Assembly: GCA_044225675.1 (NCBI GenBank)
Contig: JBGAIH010000010.1
Span: forward strand, 62,001 to 126,000
Reading direction: 5' to 3'
Length of the DNA: 64,000 nt
From: JACMQX01 sp044225675
GTDB lineage: Bacteria; Pseudomonadota; Gammaproteobacteria; Burkholderiales; Burkholderiaceae_C
Part shown: in pieces, positions 39,168-47,369 of the stretch
Layout of the letters: every line of letters starts with the position of its first letter
How positions within the stretch are numbered: the first letter of the stretch is position 1
Translations under genes and position numbers: made by a program
Notes under the pieces: generated by a model
Databases searched by the model: none
What the model was told of the DNA's origin: nothing
What the model saw: the letters and a program-made list of their open reading frames with translations, nothing else

Positions 39168-40658
39168 ATGCTCAAACCACTTCAGGTCGGCTTGCTGGCG
39201 TGCACGGCGCTCATGCTCCAGGGCTGTGCCTACTTCACCAACTACACCCGCGAGGTTCAGCTTGACAAGACGTCCTATGCGCTGGACGTCAAGCAGCGTG
39301 TGGTGTTCTCGCAGGAACGTCTCAGCGTATCGCCAAAGACAGGACAGCTCGAGCGGGCCCGCGTCATCTGCGCGGAACCTAGCCCCGACGCCCTCACGGT
39401 GATCAGCGCCTCGGCTGGCGTCAGCGCGGCCAACGCGATCGCCGCAGGCGCGAACCGCTCGAACGAGCGGGGCGACACCTCCGCATCCAACGAGGCCAAC
39501 CAGAACGTCAATGTCACGGCTGCGCTGGCTGAACAAGGCGCCTTCGTTGGTCTGCGTACCCAGTCGATCCAGTTGCTGCGCGACACGATGTACAGGTTGT
39601 GTGAGGGCTATGCGGCAGGCGCCATACCGGAAGAGGAGTTCACCGCCATGCAGCGCCGTTACCAGAGCACCATGATGGGCTTACTGGCGATCGAACAGCT
39701 GACCCGGCCCGTCGTGGCGGCCCAGGTGGTTCTCGCCTCGGGGGCGCTTGCTCAGTCAGGCGCATCGGCCGGTGATGCTGCGGTGGACAAGGCGCTGGTG
39801 CGCGTCGACGAAAAGTCCAAGGAAGAACTCGCCGCGCGAGTGGAGCTGCAAAAAGCCGAGGCGGACGAGCGTACCTCGCGCAAGGCGCTGGATGACAATG
39901 CCGAGCAGGCCCGCCTGGCACGCATCCAGGCGGAAAGCGCTACGACGAGTGATGCAGCGGCCAAGAAGGCGGCAGGCGACACCGCCGTCAAGCCGTATGC
40001 CGACGCGCGTGCCGATTTGCAGGCCACCCATCAGGCGAACCACCAGAAGACGGGTAGCGCCGCGCTGCGCGCCACCGTTGCGACCAAAGCGCGCGCCGAC
40101 GCGGAACAGGACCTCCAGCTCGCCAAATCAAGAGCGCTTTCCAGCGCGAGCGGCCAAGGCCGCATCGGCTCAATCCGCGAGGCTTCGGCCCAGATGACGG
40201 CTGATCTGGCCGTCAGCGTCAAGGACATCGTGGCCGAGATCAACAAGAGCTATATGCGCGACAGTTGCTTCTCGCTGCTGTCCAGCGTTGTGGGGCGTGA
40301 CCGGCTGATGGAGCTTCGATCGCCCTCGCGATCGAAAGACCCCGTCACCGGGCAACCGACCGGCTCCATTGACGTTCTGCAGGCCTGCGTCGGGGTCATC
40401 CAGAATGAGCAGGAGCTCATCAAGGTGGAGGCCGAGGCCAGCGCAAATCGCAGCAAGCAGTTGTATGACGCCGAGCAGGCAAGGATCAAGGCCGAGCAGG
40501 ACAGGCGGCAGCAGCAGTTCGAGTTCAACAAGCAGATGTTCGAATTGGAGGTCAAACACCGCCAGACGATTCTTGACCAGCAGGAGAAGCGCGGGACCAA
40601 CGCGCGCAAGGCTTCGACGCCAAAGCCGGCCCAGCCAGCGGTGCCCGAAAAGAAATAG
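39168..40658 (+). CDS. Coiled-coil lipoprotein of unknown function
   Basis: A 496-residue predicted lipoprotein. The ATG at 39168 has a strong RBS (AAGGAGG) and a lipoprotein signal (MLKPLQVGLLACTALMLQGC, lipidated Cys20). The mature protein has an Ala/Asn-rich segment, then long helical stretches with many Glu/Lys/Gln (KSKEELAARVELQKAEADER, DAEQARIKAEQDRRQQQFEF) expected to form coiled coils, and a basic Pro-rich tail. A SCFSLLSSVVGRDRLMELRS piece sits between helices. I do not recognise a family. The 255-bp gap before it holds no gene and no PIP match. Confidence 0.8.
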   Translation: MLKPLQVGLLACTALMLQGCAYFTNYTREVQLDKTSYALDVKQRVVFSQERLSVSPKTGQLERARVICAEPSPDALTVISASAGVSAANAIAAGANRSNERGDTSASNEANQNVNVTAALAEQGAFVGLRTQSIQLLRDTMYRLCEGYAAGAIPEEEFTAMQRRYQSTMMGLLAIEQLTRPVVAAQVVLASGALAQSGASAGDAAVDKALVRVDEKSKEELAARVELQKAEADERTSRKALDDNAEQARLARIQAESATTSDAAAKKAAGDTAVKPYADARADLQATHQANHQKTGSAALRATVATKARADAEQDLQLAKSRALSSASGQGRIGSIREASAQMTADLAVSVKDIVAEINKSYMRDSCFSLLSSVVGRDRLMELRSPSRSKDPVTGQPTGSIDVLQACVGVIQNEQELIKVEAEASANRSKQLYDAEQARIKAEQDRRQQQFEFNKQMFELEVKHRQTILDQQEKRGTNARKASTPKPAQPAVPEKK

Positions 40659-40701
40659 GCAGCGCCCGGATGCCGCTCGCCTCTGCGCTACAGTCGCTCG
40701 C

Positions 40702-41130
40702 ATGAGCGACATCACCATCTACCACAACCCCGCCTGCGGCACCTCGCGCAACACGCTGGCGATGATCCGGGCCAGCGGCGAGGAGCCGCGCGTCATCGAA
40801 TACCTCAAGACGCCCCCCGACCGCGCGACGCTGCAGGCGCTGATTGCGGCCATGGGTGTGCCGGTGCGCGACGTGCTGCGCCGCAAGGGCACGCCGTATG
40901 ACGAGCTGAAGCTGGGCGATCCGAAGTGGTCCGACGACGAGCTCATCGGCTTCATGCTGGCGCACCCCATCCTCATCAACCGGCCCATCGTCGTCACGCC
41001 GCGCGGCACGCGGCTGTGCCGGCCGTCCGAGGCGGTGCTCGACCTGCTGCCGCGGCCGCTGGACAAGGCCTTCGTCAAGGAAGACGGCGAGGTCGTCGCT
41101 GCGCGCACCCCAGCCGGTCGCGGTGCCTGA
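40702..41130 (+). CDS. arsC: Arsenate reductase, glutaredoxin-dependent (ArsC)
   Basis: Thioredoxin-fold reductase of 142 residues. It has the N-terminal TIYHNPACGTSRNTLAMIRA with catalytic Cys12, RVIEYLKTPPDRATL and the arginine motif MLAHPILINRPIVVTPRGTR, matching E. coli plasmid-type ArsC. No other ars genes are adjacent, so it may be a housekeeping ArsC/YfgD-type enzyme. The stop overlaps a possible GTG start of the next gene by 8 nt. Confidence 0.93.
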   Translation: MSDITIYHNPACGTSRNTLAMIRASGEEPRVIEYLKTPPDRATLQALIAAMGVPVRDVLRRKGTPYDELKLGDPKWSDDELIGFMLAHPILINRPIVVTPRGTRLCRPSEAVLDLLPRPLDKAFVKEDGEVVAARTPAGRGA

Positions 41131-41140
41131 GAATCACGAC

Positions 41141-42145
41141 ATGACCCATCCCACCCACACCACCTGGTCCCGCCGCAGCTTCCTGGCACAAGCCGCTCTT
41201 GCAGCCCCTGCGCTTTCGCCGCTGCTCGCACGCGCTGCCGACGAATGGCCCAGCAAGCCGCTTCGCCTCGTCGTGCCGTTCGCGCCCGGCGGCAGCTCCG
41301 AAGTCGTCGCCCGCGCCCTGGCGGGCGAGATGGCCAAGACCATCGGCCAGAACGTCTTCGTCGACAACAAGCCGGGCGGCGCGGGCAACATCGCCATGCA
41401 GGAAGTGGCGAGCAGCAGCGACGAGCACACCCTCATCCTCGGCCACATCGGCACGCTGGCGGTGAATCCGTACATCTTTCCCAAGCTGCCCTACGATCCG
41501 ATGCGGGACTTCGTTCCCGTCACGCTGATCTCCAAGGTGCCCAGCCTGTATGTGGTGCACCCCGACCTTCCGGTCAAGAACCTCCGGGAGTTCGTCGCCT
41601 ACGCCAAGGCCCGGCCGGGGCAGATCAACTACGGCTCGGCGGGCAACGGCAGCGCAGGCCACCTGGCCTTTGAATACCTCAAGCTGGTGGCCGAGGTGTT
41701 TGCGGTGCACGTGCCGTACCGGGGCACGGGGCCCATGCTCACCGACCTCATGGCCGGGCGCCTGCAGGCGGCCTCGGTCGGCGCGCCCGCGCTGCTGCAG
41801 TTCATCAAGGCCGGCAGGCTGCGCTGCATTGCCACCGGCACCACCACGCGGCTGCCGCAGCTGCCCGACGTGCCCACGGTCGCCGAGCAGGGCTACAAGG
41901 GCTTCGAGATGACCCAGTGGTACGGCCTGCTCGCGCCAGCCAGGTTCTCCAAGGCCAACCTCGACAAACTCGAAACCCACGCCGTCAATGCGTCCCGCAG
42001 CGCAGTCGTGCGCGAGAAGCTGAGCAACGACACGGCAATCGCCGTCGGCAGCTCCCGCGCCGAGTTCGAGAGCTTCATCAAGGTCGAGCAGAACCGCTGG
42101 AAGGCGGTGATCGCGCGGGCGCAGATCAAGCCGGATGGGATCTGA
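41141..42145 (+). CDS. Bug-family (TctC-like) periplasmic solute-binding protein
   Basis: Extracytoplasmic binding protein of the tripartite tricarboxylate transporter class, hugely expanded in Burkholderiales. The start at 41141 gives a Tat-type signal (SRRSFLAQAALAAPALSPLL, cleavage after ARA). Family motifs are PLRLVVPFAPGGSSEVVARA, VDNKPGGAGNIAMQEVASS and the VPYRGTGPMLTDLMAGRLQA loop. Length is 334 residues. No transporter membrane subunits are nearby, as is common for Bug genes; the ligand is unknown. Confidence 0.94.
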   Translation: MTHPTHTTWSRRSFLAQAALAAPALSPLLARAADEWPSKPLRLVVPFAPGGSSEVVARALAGEMAKTIGQNVFVDNKPGGAGNIAMQEVASSSDEHTLILGHIGTLAVNPYIFPKLPYDPMRDFVPVTLISKVPSLYVVHPDLPVKNLREFVAYAKARPGQINYGSAGNGSAGHLAFEYLKLVAEVFAVHVPYRGTGPMLTDLMAGRLQAASVGAPALLQFIKAGRLRCIATGTTTRLPQLPDVPTVAEQGYKGFEMTQWYGLLAPARFSKANLDKLETHAVNASRSAVVREKLSNDTAIAVGSSRAEFESFIKVEQNRWKAVIARAQIKPDGI

Positions 42146-42207
42146 GGGGGCGCGAGCAATCGACGCCGCTGTCTCCGTATGCAAGTACGCCTTGAAGGAA
42201 ATTCGCC

Positions 42208-42522
42208 GTGCCCTTGAAAGCCAAACCTCTTACCGCAGCGCAGCTTCGCGAGCATGAGGCCAAGCGCGATCTGGCCGCTGAACTGCTGGAGTCCGTTCGT
42301 CAGATGAAGGCGGGCAAAACTCAGGTGGTTGTGTCCGCGGCAGCGGAGGCGCGCGAGCGGACGGGTCTTTCGCAAGTGCAGTTTGCTGATCTGCTGGGCG
42401 TCTCCGTGCGGACGCTTCAGGGATGGGAGCAGGGAAGAAAGCAGCCCAGCGGCGCCGCAAGAACGTTGCTGACGATTGCTCGGACCAATCCCAAGGCATT
42501 GTTGGCTGTCGCCGCGAAGTAG
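42208..42522 (+). CDS. XRE-family helix-turn-helix protein (HigA/NadS-like)
   Basis: A 104-residue DNA-binding protein starting at a GTG. The C-terminal half is a Cro/C1 helix-turn-helix (RTGLSQVQFADLLGVSVRTL, then QGWEQGRKQPSGAARTLL) after an Ala/Glu-rich N-terminal helix. This layout matches antitoxins of HigBA-type modules. Only 62 bp separate it from the Bug gene, so no intact toxin is upstream; it may be an orphan. Confidence 0.85.
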   Translation: MPLKAKPLTAAQLREHEAKRDLAAELLESVRQMKAGKTQVVVSAAAEARERTGLSQVQFADLLGVSVRTLQGWEQGRKQPSGAARTLLTIARTNPKALLAVAAK

Positions 42523-42740
42523 TGCCTGGGGCATAGGCAGGGAGTTGTTCGCAGCGCGAATTTAGATGACGCTGCGGCGTTGACGTCAACCTGGCTATCA
42601 GGCCGGTTGTTGGCGCATGACATCGCTGATGGAATAGCCGTCTTCAGCTCTTCGCATGCCCCGTTTTCAATGCCGTTCGCTGCCGCACGAGATGCGTCCA
42701 ACAGGTTGCATACGCGTCGGCTTCTCTCCAAGTTCCTCAC

Positions 42741-43091
42741 ATGATCGCCCAGTCGTATTGCCCGAACTGTTCCGTTCTATTGCTGCCATCCGAAATTGAG
42801 AAAGCCTGTGCCAACTGCGGCGCCATGTTCGACGCTCCTGGCTCATGGAAGCCGACTGACTTGCCGAGTCGCCAGCCTGTGCCCAAGCGGAACAAGTGGC
42901 CGGCCGACGTGGCGCCCGATCTGAAATCGCAGAGGCCGCGAGGCCGCCGTCAGCCTTCGGGTCTGGCTGCTTGGCTCTCGGCTTTTGGTCAGACCCTCAA
43001 ACGCCTGGCCATCGCTGCGTTGGCGACAGTTGCGGCCGGCATCGTGGCGCTCCTGGGCGCATACCGTATGGAGGAGGGGACTCCTTCTTGA
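42741..43091 (+). CDS. Small zinc-ribbon membrane protein
   Basis: A 116-residue unknown protein. The N-terminus is a four-cysteine zinc ribbon (CPNC at 7-10, CANC at 23-26), followed by a basic linker (KRNKWPADVAPDLKSQRPRG) and one membrane helix (LKRLAIAALATVAAGIVALL). The next gene begins in its stop codon (TTGA), so the two membrane proteins are probably co-expressed. Nothing links it to a process. Confidence 0.7.
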   Translation: MIAQSYCPNCSVLLLPSEIEKACANCGAMFDAPGSWKPTDLPSRQPVPKRNKWPADVAPDLKSQRPRGRRQPSGLAAWLSAFGQTLKRLAIAALATVAAGIVALLGAYRMEEGTPS

Positions 43092-43363
43092 TCTTCCTCG
43101 CGGCGCAGACGCTATTTCTGGCGGGCGGCTGGGCCCTGCTGCCAATCTTTCGACTGAACCGGGTCATGGCGTATCTCGTCGTGGCGGCCTGGGCCGCTGT
43201 GGGCACGAGCCTATGGGGATCACCGAGCCTGCTTTGCTGGGTGCTCGCGACCGGAGCGCTCGCCGTGATGCAACTCAACCACTTGGCCAGCGATCGGCCC
43301 AGCGGCGCGGTGGCCCGCGACCGCGAGGCAGGCGCCGACGGTCAGAAAGCCATTGATCCCTGA
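43088..43363 (+). CDS. Small two-helix membrane protein
   Basis: A 91-residue protein whose TTG start at 43088 overlaps the stop of the zinc-ribbon gene. It has hydrophobic segments IFLAAQTLFLAGGWALLPIF, VMAYLVVAAWAAVGTSLWG and LLCWVLATGALAVMQL, and a charged tail. No family recognised. It converges with the DUF2283-like gene, 3 nt apart. Confidence 0.55.
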   Translation: MIFLAAQTLFLAGGWALLPIFRLNRVMAYLVVAAWAAVGTSLWGSPSLLCWVLATGALAVMQLNHLASDRPSGAVARDREAGADGQKAIDP

Positions 43364-43366
43364 GCA

Positions 43367-43849
43367 TCAGAGCGGCCCGTCGCCAGAGGTCGCCACGCCC
43401 ACAGGCACCAGCCCCTGCGCGGCAGCCCCGGCCGCCGCCACCTGCACGACCGAGCCGTCGCGCGCCAGGCCAATGCGCACGCCGTGGCCCTGCGGCTGTT
43501 CGCGCACGACCCTCTTGCGCGACAGGCGAAGCAGCAAAACGTCCTGCGCGCTGAAGTAGGTGGCCGCGAGCGGTGTCGCGCCGCGTTGCGTGTCGCGCGG
43601 CGGTTCGTCGTGCGCGCGCCACCGCTCCCGCATCAGGGCCAGCCAGTCCGGCGCGGCCCGCGGCAAGGGCAATTTGACCTCCGGCTCGAACCAGCCGTGC
43701 GAGCGGGCACCGAGTATCACCAGCTCGACCGGTTGCCCATCGGCTCCGCATGCAACCCGCACCGGGCCGCGCGAGAGTTCACGCACGACCGGCTCGGTGG
43801 ACAGGAGCAGGTGCAGGACGTCGCCTTGTTCGTAGTAGGTGGGTTTCAT
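43367..43849 (-). CDS. DUF2283-like protein with internal duplication, copy 1
   Basis: A 160-residue cytosolic protein made of two related halves. Residues about 1-48 read YYEQGDVLHLLLSTEPVVRE and VELVILGA; residues about 95-140 read YFSAQDVLLLRLSRKRVVRE and GLARDGSVVQV. Each half resembles the DUF2283 fold (Y.....D.L...L....V). It is divergent from a small XRE regulator with an inverted-repeat operator between. About 75% of it is matched by copy 2 at 45820-46314. A toxin-antitoxin or regulated-pair role is possible but unproven. Confidence 0.75.
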   Translation of the reverse strand: MKPTYYEQGDVLHLLLSTEPVVRELSRGPVRVACGADGQPVELVILGARSHGWFEPEVKLPLPRAAPDWLALMRERWRAHDEPPRDTQRGATPLAATYFSAQDVLLLRLSRKRVVREQPQGHGVRIGLARDGSVVQVAAAGAAAQGLVPVGVATSGDGPL

Positions 43850-43899
43850 GGGCGACCGCTTGTACGTTGGTAGAAGGACATGCGGCGTATGCTAACAGC

Positions 43900-43920
43900 A
43901 ATAGTCTGATTACGACTATT
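43900..43920. promoter_or_regulatory. Inverted-repeat operator between DUF2283-like and XRE genes (copy 1)
   Basis: A perfect 7-bp inverted repeat, AATAGTC and GACTATT with a 7-bp spacer, lies 25 bp before the XRE start in the only AT-rich part of the divergent gap. It is the natural binding site for the small XRE protein. ATAGTC occurs as a direct repeat in the equivalent gap of copy 2 (46368-46373 and 46383-46388). Confidence 0.65.
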
Positions 43921-43945
43921 CCGTATCGGACTAGAGGATCAGAGG

Positions 43946-44182
43946 ATGGCAGTTTCCCTCTATCACGCGGACTACGAATCCTTGCGCGCGCTGTTGCGTG
44001 AGGAGCGCCTCAAGGCCGGCCTCACGCAAAGCCAGATGGCGGAAGCGTTGGGGGTTGGGCAGTCGTATGTGTCCAAGCTGGAGAGGGGAGAGAACTTTGT
44101 CGATGTTCTGCTCTTCGCGCGATGGTGTGGGGCGTGCGGGATACGGGCGGGGGCGACGCTGGAGAAGTTGCTGAAAGGCTGA
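43946..44182 (+). CDS. Small XRE-family regulator, copy 1
   Basis: A 78-residue single-domain Cro/C1 repressor: LRALLREERLKAGLTQSQMA, then EALGVGQSYVSKLERGENF and a short C-terminal helix ending LEKLLKG. Start is the ATG at 43946 behind GGATCAGAGG. It faces away from the DUF2283-like gene. The last ~100 bp of this gene and its downstream flank are repeated at 45660-45778. Confidence 0.9.
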   Translation: MAVSLYHADYESLRALLREERLKAGLTQSQMAEALGVGQSYVSKLERGENFVDVLLFARWCGACGIRAGATLEKLLKG

Positions 44183-44202
44183 GGGACGGCCGTCACCGGA
44201 CG

Positions 44203-44277
44203 CACCTGCACGACCGAGCCGTCGCGCGACAGGCCGATGCGCGCGCCGTGGCCCTGCGGCTGTTCGTGCACGACCAT
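44203..44277 (-). pseudogene. 3' fragment of a further DUF2283-like copy
   Basis: On the minus strand the piece VVHEQPQGHGARIGLSRDGS plus VVQV corresponds to the second half of the DUF2283-like protein (VVREQPQGHGVRIGLARDGS plus VVQV). It is an isolated fragment of about 25 codons, convergent with the XRE gene, with neither start nor true stop. It shows a third copy of the module existed here. The rest of the 276-bp gap to 44458 shows nothing. Confidence 0.8.
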
Positions 44278-44458
44278 CTGTTCGGATGCTGGCGAGCAGC
44301 GGCTCCGGTGACGCGGCTAGCCTGAGATTTGTGCGAACCGTGAACGTTGGCCGACCGATCGGGACCGACAAATTCATGGCTGGGGATACGACGCAAACGC
44401 TCACCGTGATGACGAACGGATACGGCGATCTGATAACCTGCTTCCCAGGAGGCCTGTG

Positions 44459-44797
44459 ATGAAGTTGGTGGGGAGCCTGTCAGAGCAAAAGTTCCGTGAA
44501 AGGCTGGAGGCTTCGCAAAGGAGCTTGCTGGTGCTTCATGAGTTCCCCAGCCTGCTTGCGTGCTTGAAAAAGCACTTTCCGGAGATCTCCACAGCGGTGA
44601 TACTGGAGTGGACGCCTGAGCAATTTGAAGATATCTACGACGTCTTGATCAATGGCACACAAGTGGCGACATTGGAAATCTCCAGGAGTGGAGATGAGGT
44701 TGAATTTTCGGTTGAAACTGCGGAAGAATACGCTCGCAAACTGAAGGGCAGGGCGAGCCGGATACAGTTCGCAGTTGCCCTTGATCTGGCGTCGTAG
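44459..44797 (+). CDS. Small protein of unknown function
   Basis: A 112-residue cytosolic protein with a good RBS (CCAGGAGG) before the ATG at 44459. It has no cysteines beyond one, no membrane segment and an acidic C-terminal half (FSVETAEEYARKLKGRASRI). GC is lower than in the core. Size and mixed alpha/beta look are like immunity proteins, but no family is recognised. It is flanked by pieces of the DUF2283-like/XRE module. The 251 bp after it hold no gene. Confidence 0.65.
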   Translation: MKLVGSLSEQKFRERLEASQRSLLVLHEFPSLLACLKKHFPEISTAVILEWTPEQFEDIYDVLINGTQVATLEISRSGDEVEFSVETAEEYARKLKGRASRIQFAVALDLAS

Positions 44798-45048
44798 GCG
44801 TCCGAGCCCATCTTCACGGTCAAGCCCTATCCCTGGCTGAGAATCTCACGCAATCAGGCTCGTCGTCACGTGCGCCGACACGGTCAAGCTGTTCGACCCA
44901 ACTAAGTGCCATTCGCCCTGGGGCGGGGTTCATGCAACGACGTGCGCCCATAGTTGCAGGCAACGTATCCCTTCGGCTACCTTGATCGCGTTCGCGGGAA
45001 CTGCTGCAATGGCGGCCTTTCCTGACCCTGCCGCTTCGGCAAGCCGCC

Positions 45049-45636
45049 ATGACACCTGTCACCTCATCACGCGCACTCCGTCCCTCCATCGACAGCAAGC
45101 GGGCCCCCGAGCTATCGGCGCCAGCGGCGGACGAATTGCCAGGTGCGCAGGGCATGACTGTCTCGTCCGGCCATCGGACGGCATTTCACCCGTATCGGCG
45201 CCCGGTGGGGATATCGGGCAGGGCGTCAGACGACGGTGCTGTGGCGCCCGTTCGACCGAAGCCCTTCCGCTTGCAGCATGGGGCGACCGTGGTGGACGGC
45301 GCAGGAGTCTTCCAGAGCGCAACAGGATCATTCGGGGTGTCGCGCGGCACCGCGTTTGCAACGGTTGCACGACGCCCTCGCGCGCTGTCCGTGCCATCGT
45401 CGCCGCATCTGCTGCGCCATCTGCAGTTGCAGAAGCAGACTCTTCGCGAGATCGCCTTTGCGCTCGCAACGTCCTTGAGAACCCACAGGGGTTTGCTGCA
45501 TCTGCGCGCCCTGTGCGCGGAAAAATTGGGCGCTCAGCCTGCAGAACTGCCCGGGGTGCCTGCCGGCGAGGCCGCGCCGACCGACGCCTTGCGAGCGGAG
45601 CCCCCTGCGGTGGAGTCTTCGCAGCCGGGCGTCTGA
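45049..45636 (+). CDS. Unknown Ser/Pro/Ala-rich protein, possible secreted effector
   Basis: A 195-residue protein from the ATG at 45049. The N-terminus (MTPVTSSRALRPSIDSKRAP, then ELSAPAADEL) is polar and disordered, as in type III secretion signals. A helical, basic region lies near residues 115-160 (LLRHLQLQKQTLREIAFALA). There is no Sec signal and no known domain. Two TTCGB words upstream (44972 and 44991) are spaced 14 rather than 15, so they are not counted as a PIP box. It lies within the segment bounded by 120-bp direct repeats. Confidence 0.45.
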   Translation: MTPVTSSRALRPSIDSKRAPELSAPAADELPGAQGMTVSSGHRTAFHPYRRPVGISGRASDDGAVAPVRPKPFRLQHGATVVDGAGVFQSATGSFGVSRGTAFATVARRPRALSVPSSPHLLRHLQLQKQTLREIAFALATSLRTHRGLLHLRALCAEKLGAQPAELPGVPAGEAAPTDALRAEPPAVESSQPGV

Positions 45637-45659
45637 ATCGTGCATGTTCGACCTCGCAG

Positions 45660-45760
45660 GAGAGGGGGCGAACTTCGTGGATGTGCTGCTGTTCGCACGA
45701 TGGTGTGGGGCGTGCGGGATACGGGCGGGGGCGACGCTGGAGAAGTTGCTGAAAGGCTGA
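45660..45760 (+). pseudogene. 3' fragment of a further XRE copy (direct repeat of 44081-44182)
   Basis: Encodes only the end of the small XRE regulator (FVDVLLFARWCGACGIRAGA then TLEKLLKG), nearly identical to copy 1. With its downstream flank (to 45778) it is a ~119-bp direct repeat of 44081-44200. The two repeats bracket the 44.2-45.66 kb segment carrying the two unknown genes. Confidence 0.88.
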
Positions 45761-45819
45761 GGGACGGCCGTCACTGGACCCATCCCACCAAGGCCTCGCG
45801 GGCCGTCACTCTGCAAGAC

Positions 45820-46314
45820 TCAGGGCGATTCGCCGCCGAGCGACGCAACGCCTACAGGCACCAGCCCCTGAGCGGCAGCACCCGCTGCCACTACCTGCAC
45901 GACCGAGCCATCGCGCGCCAGGCCGATGCGCACGCCATGGACCTGCGGCACTTCTCGCAGGATCGCCTTTCGCGACAGGCGAATCAACAGCACGTCCTGT
46001 GGGCTGAAGTAGGTAGCCGCCAAAGGCGTAGCGCCACGTTGGGCCCCGCGCGCTTGTTCATCTTGCCCGCGCTCCCGCGCTCGCATCAGGTCACGCATCA
46101 AGGCCAACCAGTCGGGCTCGGCCCGCGCCAGCGGAAGTTTGACCTCAGGCTCGAACCAACCGTGCGAGCGGGCACCGAGGATCACCAGTTCAACCGGCAA
46201 CCCATCGGCCCCGCAGCCCACGCGTACCGGGCCGCGCGACAGCTCGCGCACGACCGGCTCAGCGGACAGGCACAGGCGCAGCACGTCGCCTTGTTCGTAG
46301 TAGGTGGGTTTCAT
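45820..46314 (-). CDS. DUF2283-like protein with internal duplication, copy 2
   Basis: A 164-residue paralogue of 43367-43849, identical at its first 12 residues (MKPTYYEQGDVL) and with the same two-half architecture (YYEQGDVLRLCLSAEPVVRE and YFSPQDVLLIRLSRKAILRE). A slightly longer charged linker (MRARERGQDEQARGAQRG) separates the halves. It is again divergent from a small XRE gene, although that XRE protein is of a different subtype from copy 1. Pairing of similar DUF2283-like proteins with dissimilar regulators suggests the pair is the functional unit. Confidence 0.75.
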   Translation of the reverse strand: MKPTYYEQGDVLRLCLSAEPVVRELSRGPVRVGCGADGLPVELVILGARSHGWFEPEVKLPLARAEPDWLALMRDLMRARERGQDEQARGAQRGATPLAATYFSPQDVLLIRLSRKAILREVPQVHGVRIGLARDGSVVQVVAAGAAAQGLVPVGVASLGGESP

Positions 46315-46411
46315 GCGGTACAGGCCCTTTCAAAAGTCGGCGCTCAGTACTGCACAAAATGAGCAACATAGTCCGTGGAATTATAGTCATCACCCCGGCA
46401 TCCTGCATCCG

Positions 46412-46654
46412 ATGCAGGAAGAACTATTGAAAGAGCTTGGGCGACGCATTCGCGAGCGGCGCAAGGCCCTGGGCCTGTCGCAGGAGGAACTCGCCGCCTT
46501 TGCCAATATCGACCGCTCTTACATGGGAGGGGTGGAGCGAGGGGAGCGGAACATCAGTTTCACGCGGCTGTGTGATATTTGCGGTGCATTGCATTGCGAC
46601 ATAGCCGAAATTGCCGCAGGAATTCCTTCCAATTCTGCTTTTCTTTCTCGCTGA
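46412..46654 (+). CDS. Small XRE-family regulator, copy 2 (controller-protein-like)
   Basis: An 80-residue Cro/C1-type protein: LGRRIRERRKALGLSQEELA, AFANIDRSYMGGVERGERNI, SFTRLCDICGALHCDIAEIA. The sequence resembles restriction-modification controller (C) proteins more than it resembles copy 1. ATAGTC direct repeats at 46368 and 46383 upstream may be its operator. It is divergent from DUF2283-like copy 2. No restriction enzyme gene is adjacent. Confidence 0.88.
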   Translation: MQEELLKELGRRIRERRKALGLSQEELAAFANIDRSYMGGVERGERNISFTRLCDICGALHCDIAEIAAGIPSNSAFLSR

Positions 46655-46663
46655 GATTGGGTG

Positions 46664-47180
46664 TATGCGTCTTCGCAGGATATTGAAGTTTCGTCGGCTG
46701 CTGGAGACGCATGGACTGGGGCAAGCGCTGTTCGCGAGGTCAGTCAAGTGCGGCAAGGTCATGGGATGAAAGTGGGGGCGAGCACGATCGTGGACGCACG
46801 ATCGTCAGCGCGTCCAACTCGACTAATAACGAGGAAAGGAAGCGCGATCCGGAGATGCAACAGACGGCCAAGGACAAGAAGAACTGGTTCGTCGAGATGA
46901 AGCTGCACATTGGCGTGGAAGCGCACACAGGGCGTGCGCACAGTGCGGTGGTCACGTCGGTTCACGTGCACGACAAGAACCCACTGTCCGAGTTGCTGCA
47001 TGTCAATGAGTTGCGCGTGTACGGAGACTGCGCCTATGTAGGGCAGCAGGAAGTGATCGCCGAGAGGGGCCAAGGACTGCGCCAATCAACGCGTGCGCAA
47101 GACGGGCGACGAAGCCGAAGCGTTGCAGCGTCGCAGAAATCGGGAGAAGTCAAAGGTGCGCGCCCGAGTGGGGCACTTGC
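46664..47180 (+). pseudogene. Decayed IS5-family transposase relic
   Basis: Reading through frameshifts, the region encodes RLLETHGLGQALFA, then GQGHGMKVGASTIVDA-like, SNSTNNEERKRDPEMQQTAK, MKLHIGVEAHTGRAHSAVVT and ELRVYGDCAYVGQQEVIAER. This matches the intact-looking transposase at 48748-49753 piece by piece (RDPEMQPVGKGKNYFFGMKL; HSAVVTAANVHDKHPLPDLL). N-terminal third and C-terminus are missing and no terminal repeats were found, so it is an old relic of a related IS. Confidence 0.88.
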
Positions 47181-47369
47181 TCACGGGGACTGCAAGGGCG
47201 GACTGCGATATTTCGCAGAATTTTTATAGCTAGGCATTTATCCCGTATATCGTTTGCAAAGCTAGGCTGCAAGCGCTTCAGGCGGATCAGATATCCAGAT
47301 TATCGAGTAAGTTTTGCTGTATACATTACGGTAGGACGCAGAGTTCACGCATTCGCAAAGGAGATCCTG

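Noticed and set aside
42146..42207. Possible C-terminus of a HigB-like toxin before the XRE gene (CKYALKEIRRALE)
   Set aside because: Only about 13 residues look helical and basic; too short and without a toxin core, so not annotated.
44972..44995. TTCGG and TTCGC words upstream of the 195-residue ORF as a PIP box
   Set aside because: Spacing is 14 bp, not the required 15, and no -10 motif follows.
47230..47369. An attI or second attC site upstream of the cassette gene (two GCTAGGC words)
   Set aside because: Neither word fits GTTRRRY and no pairing arms are present.
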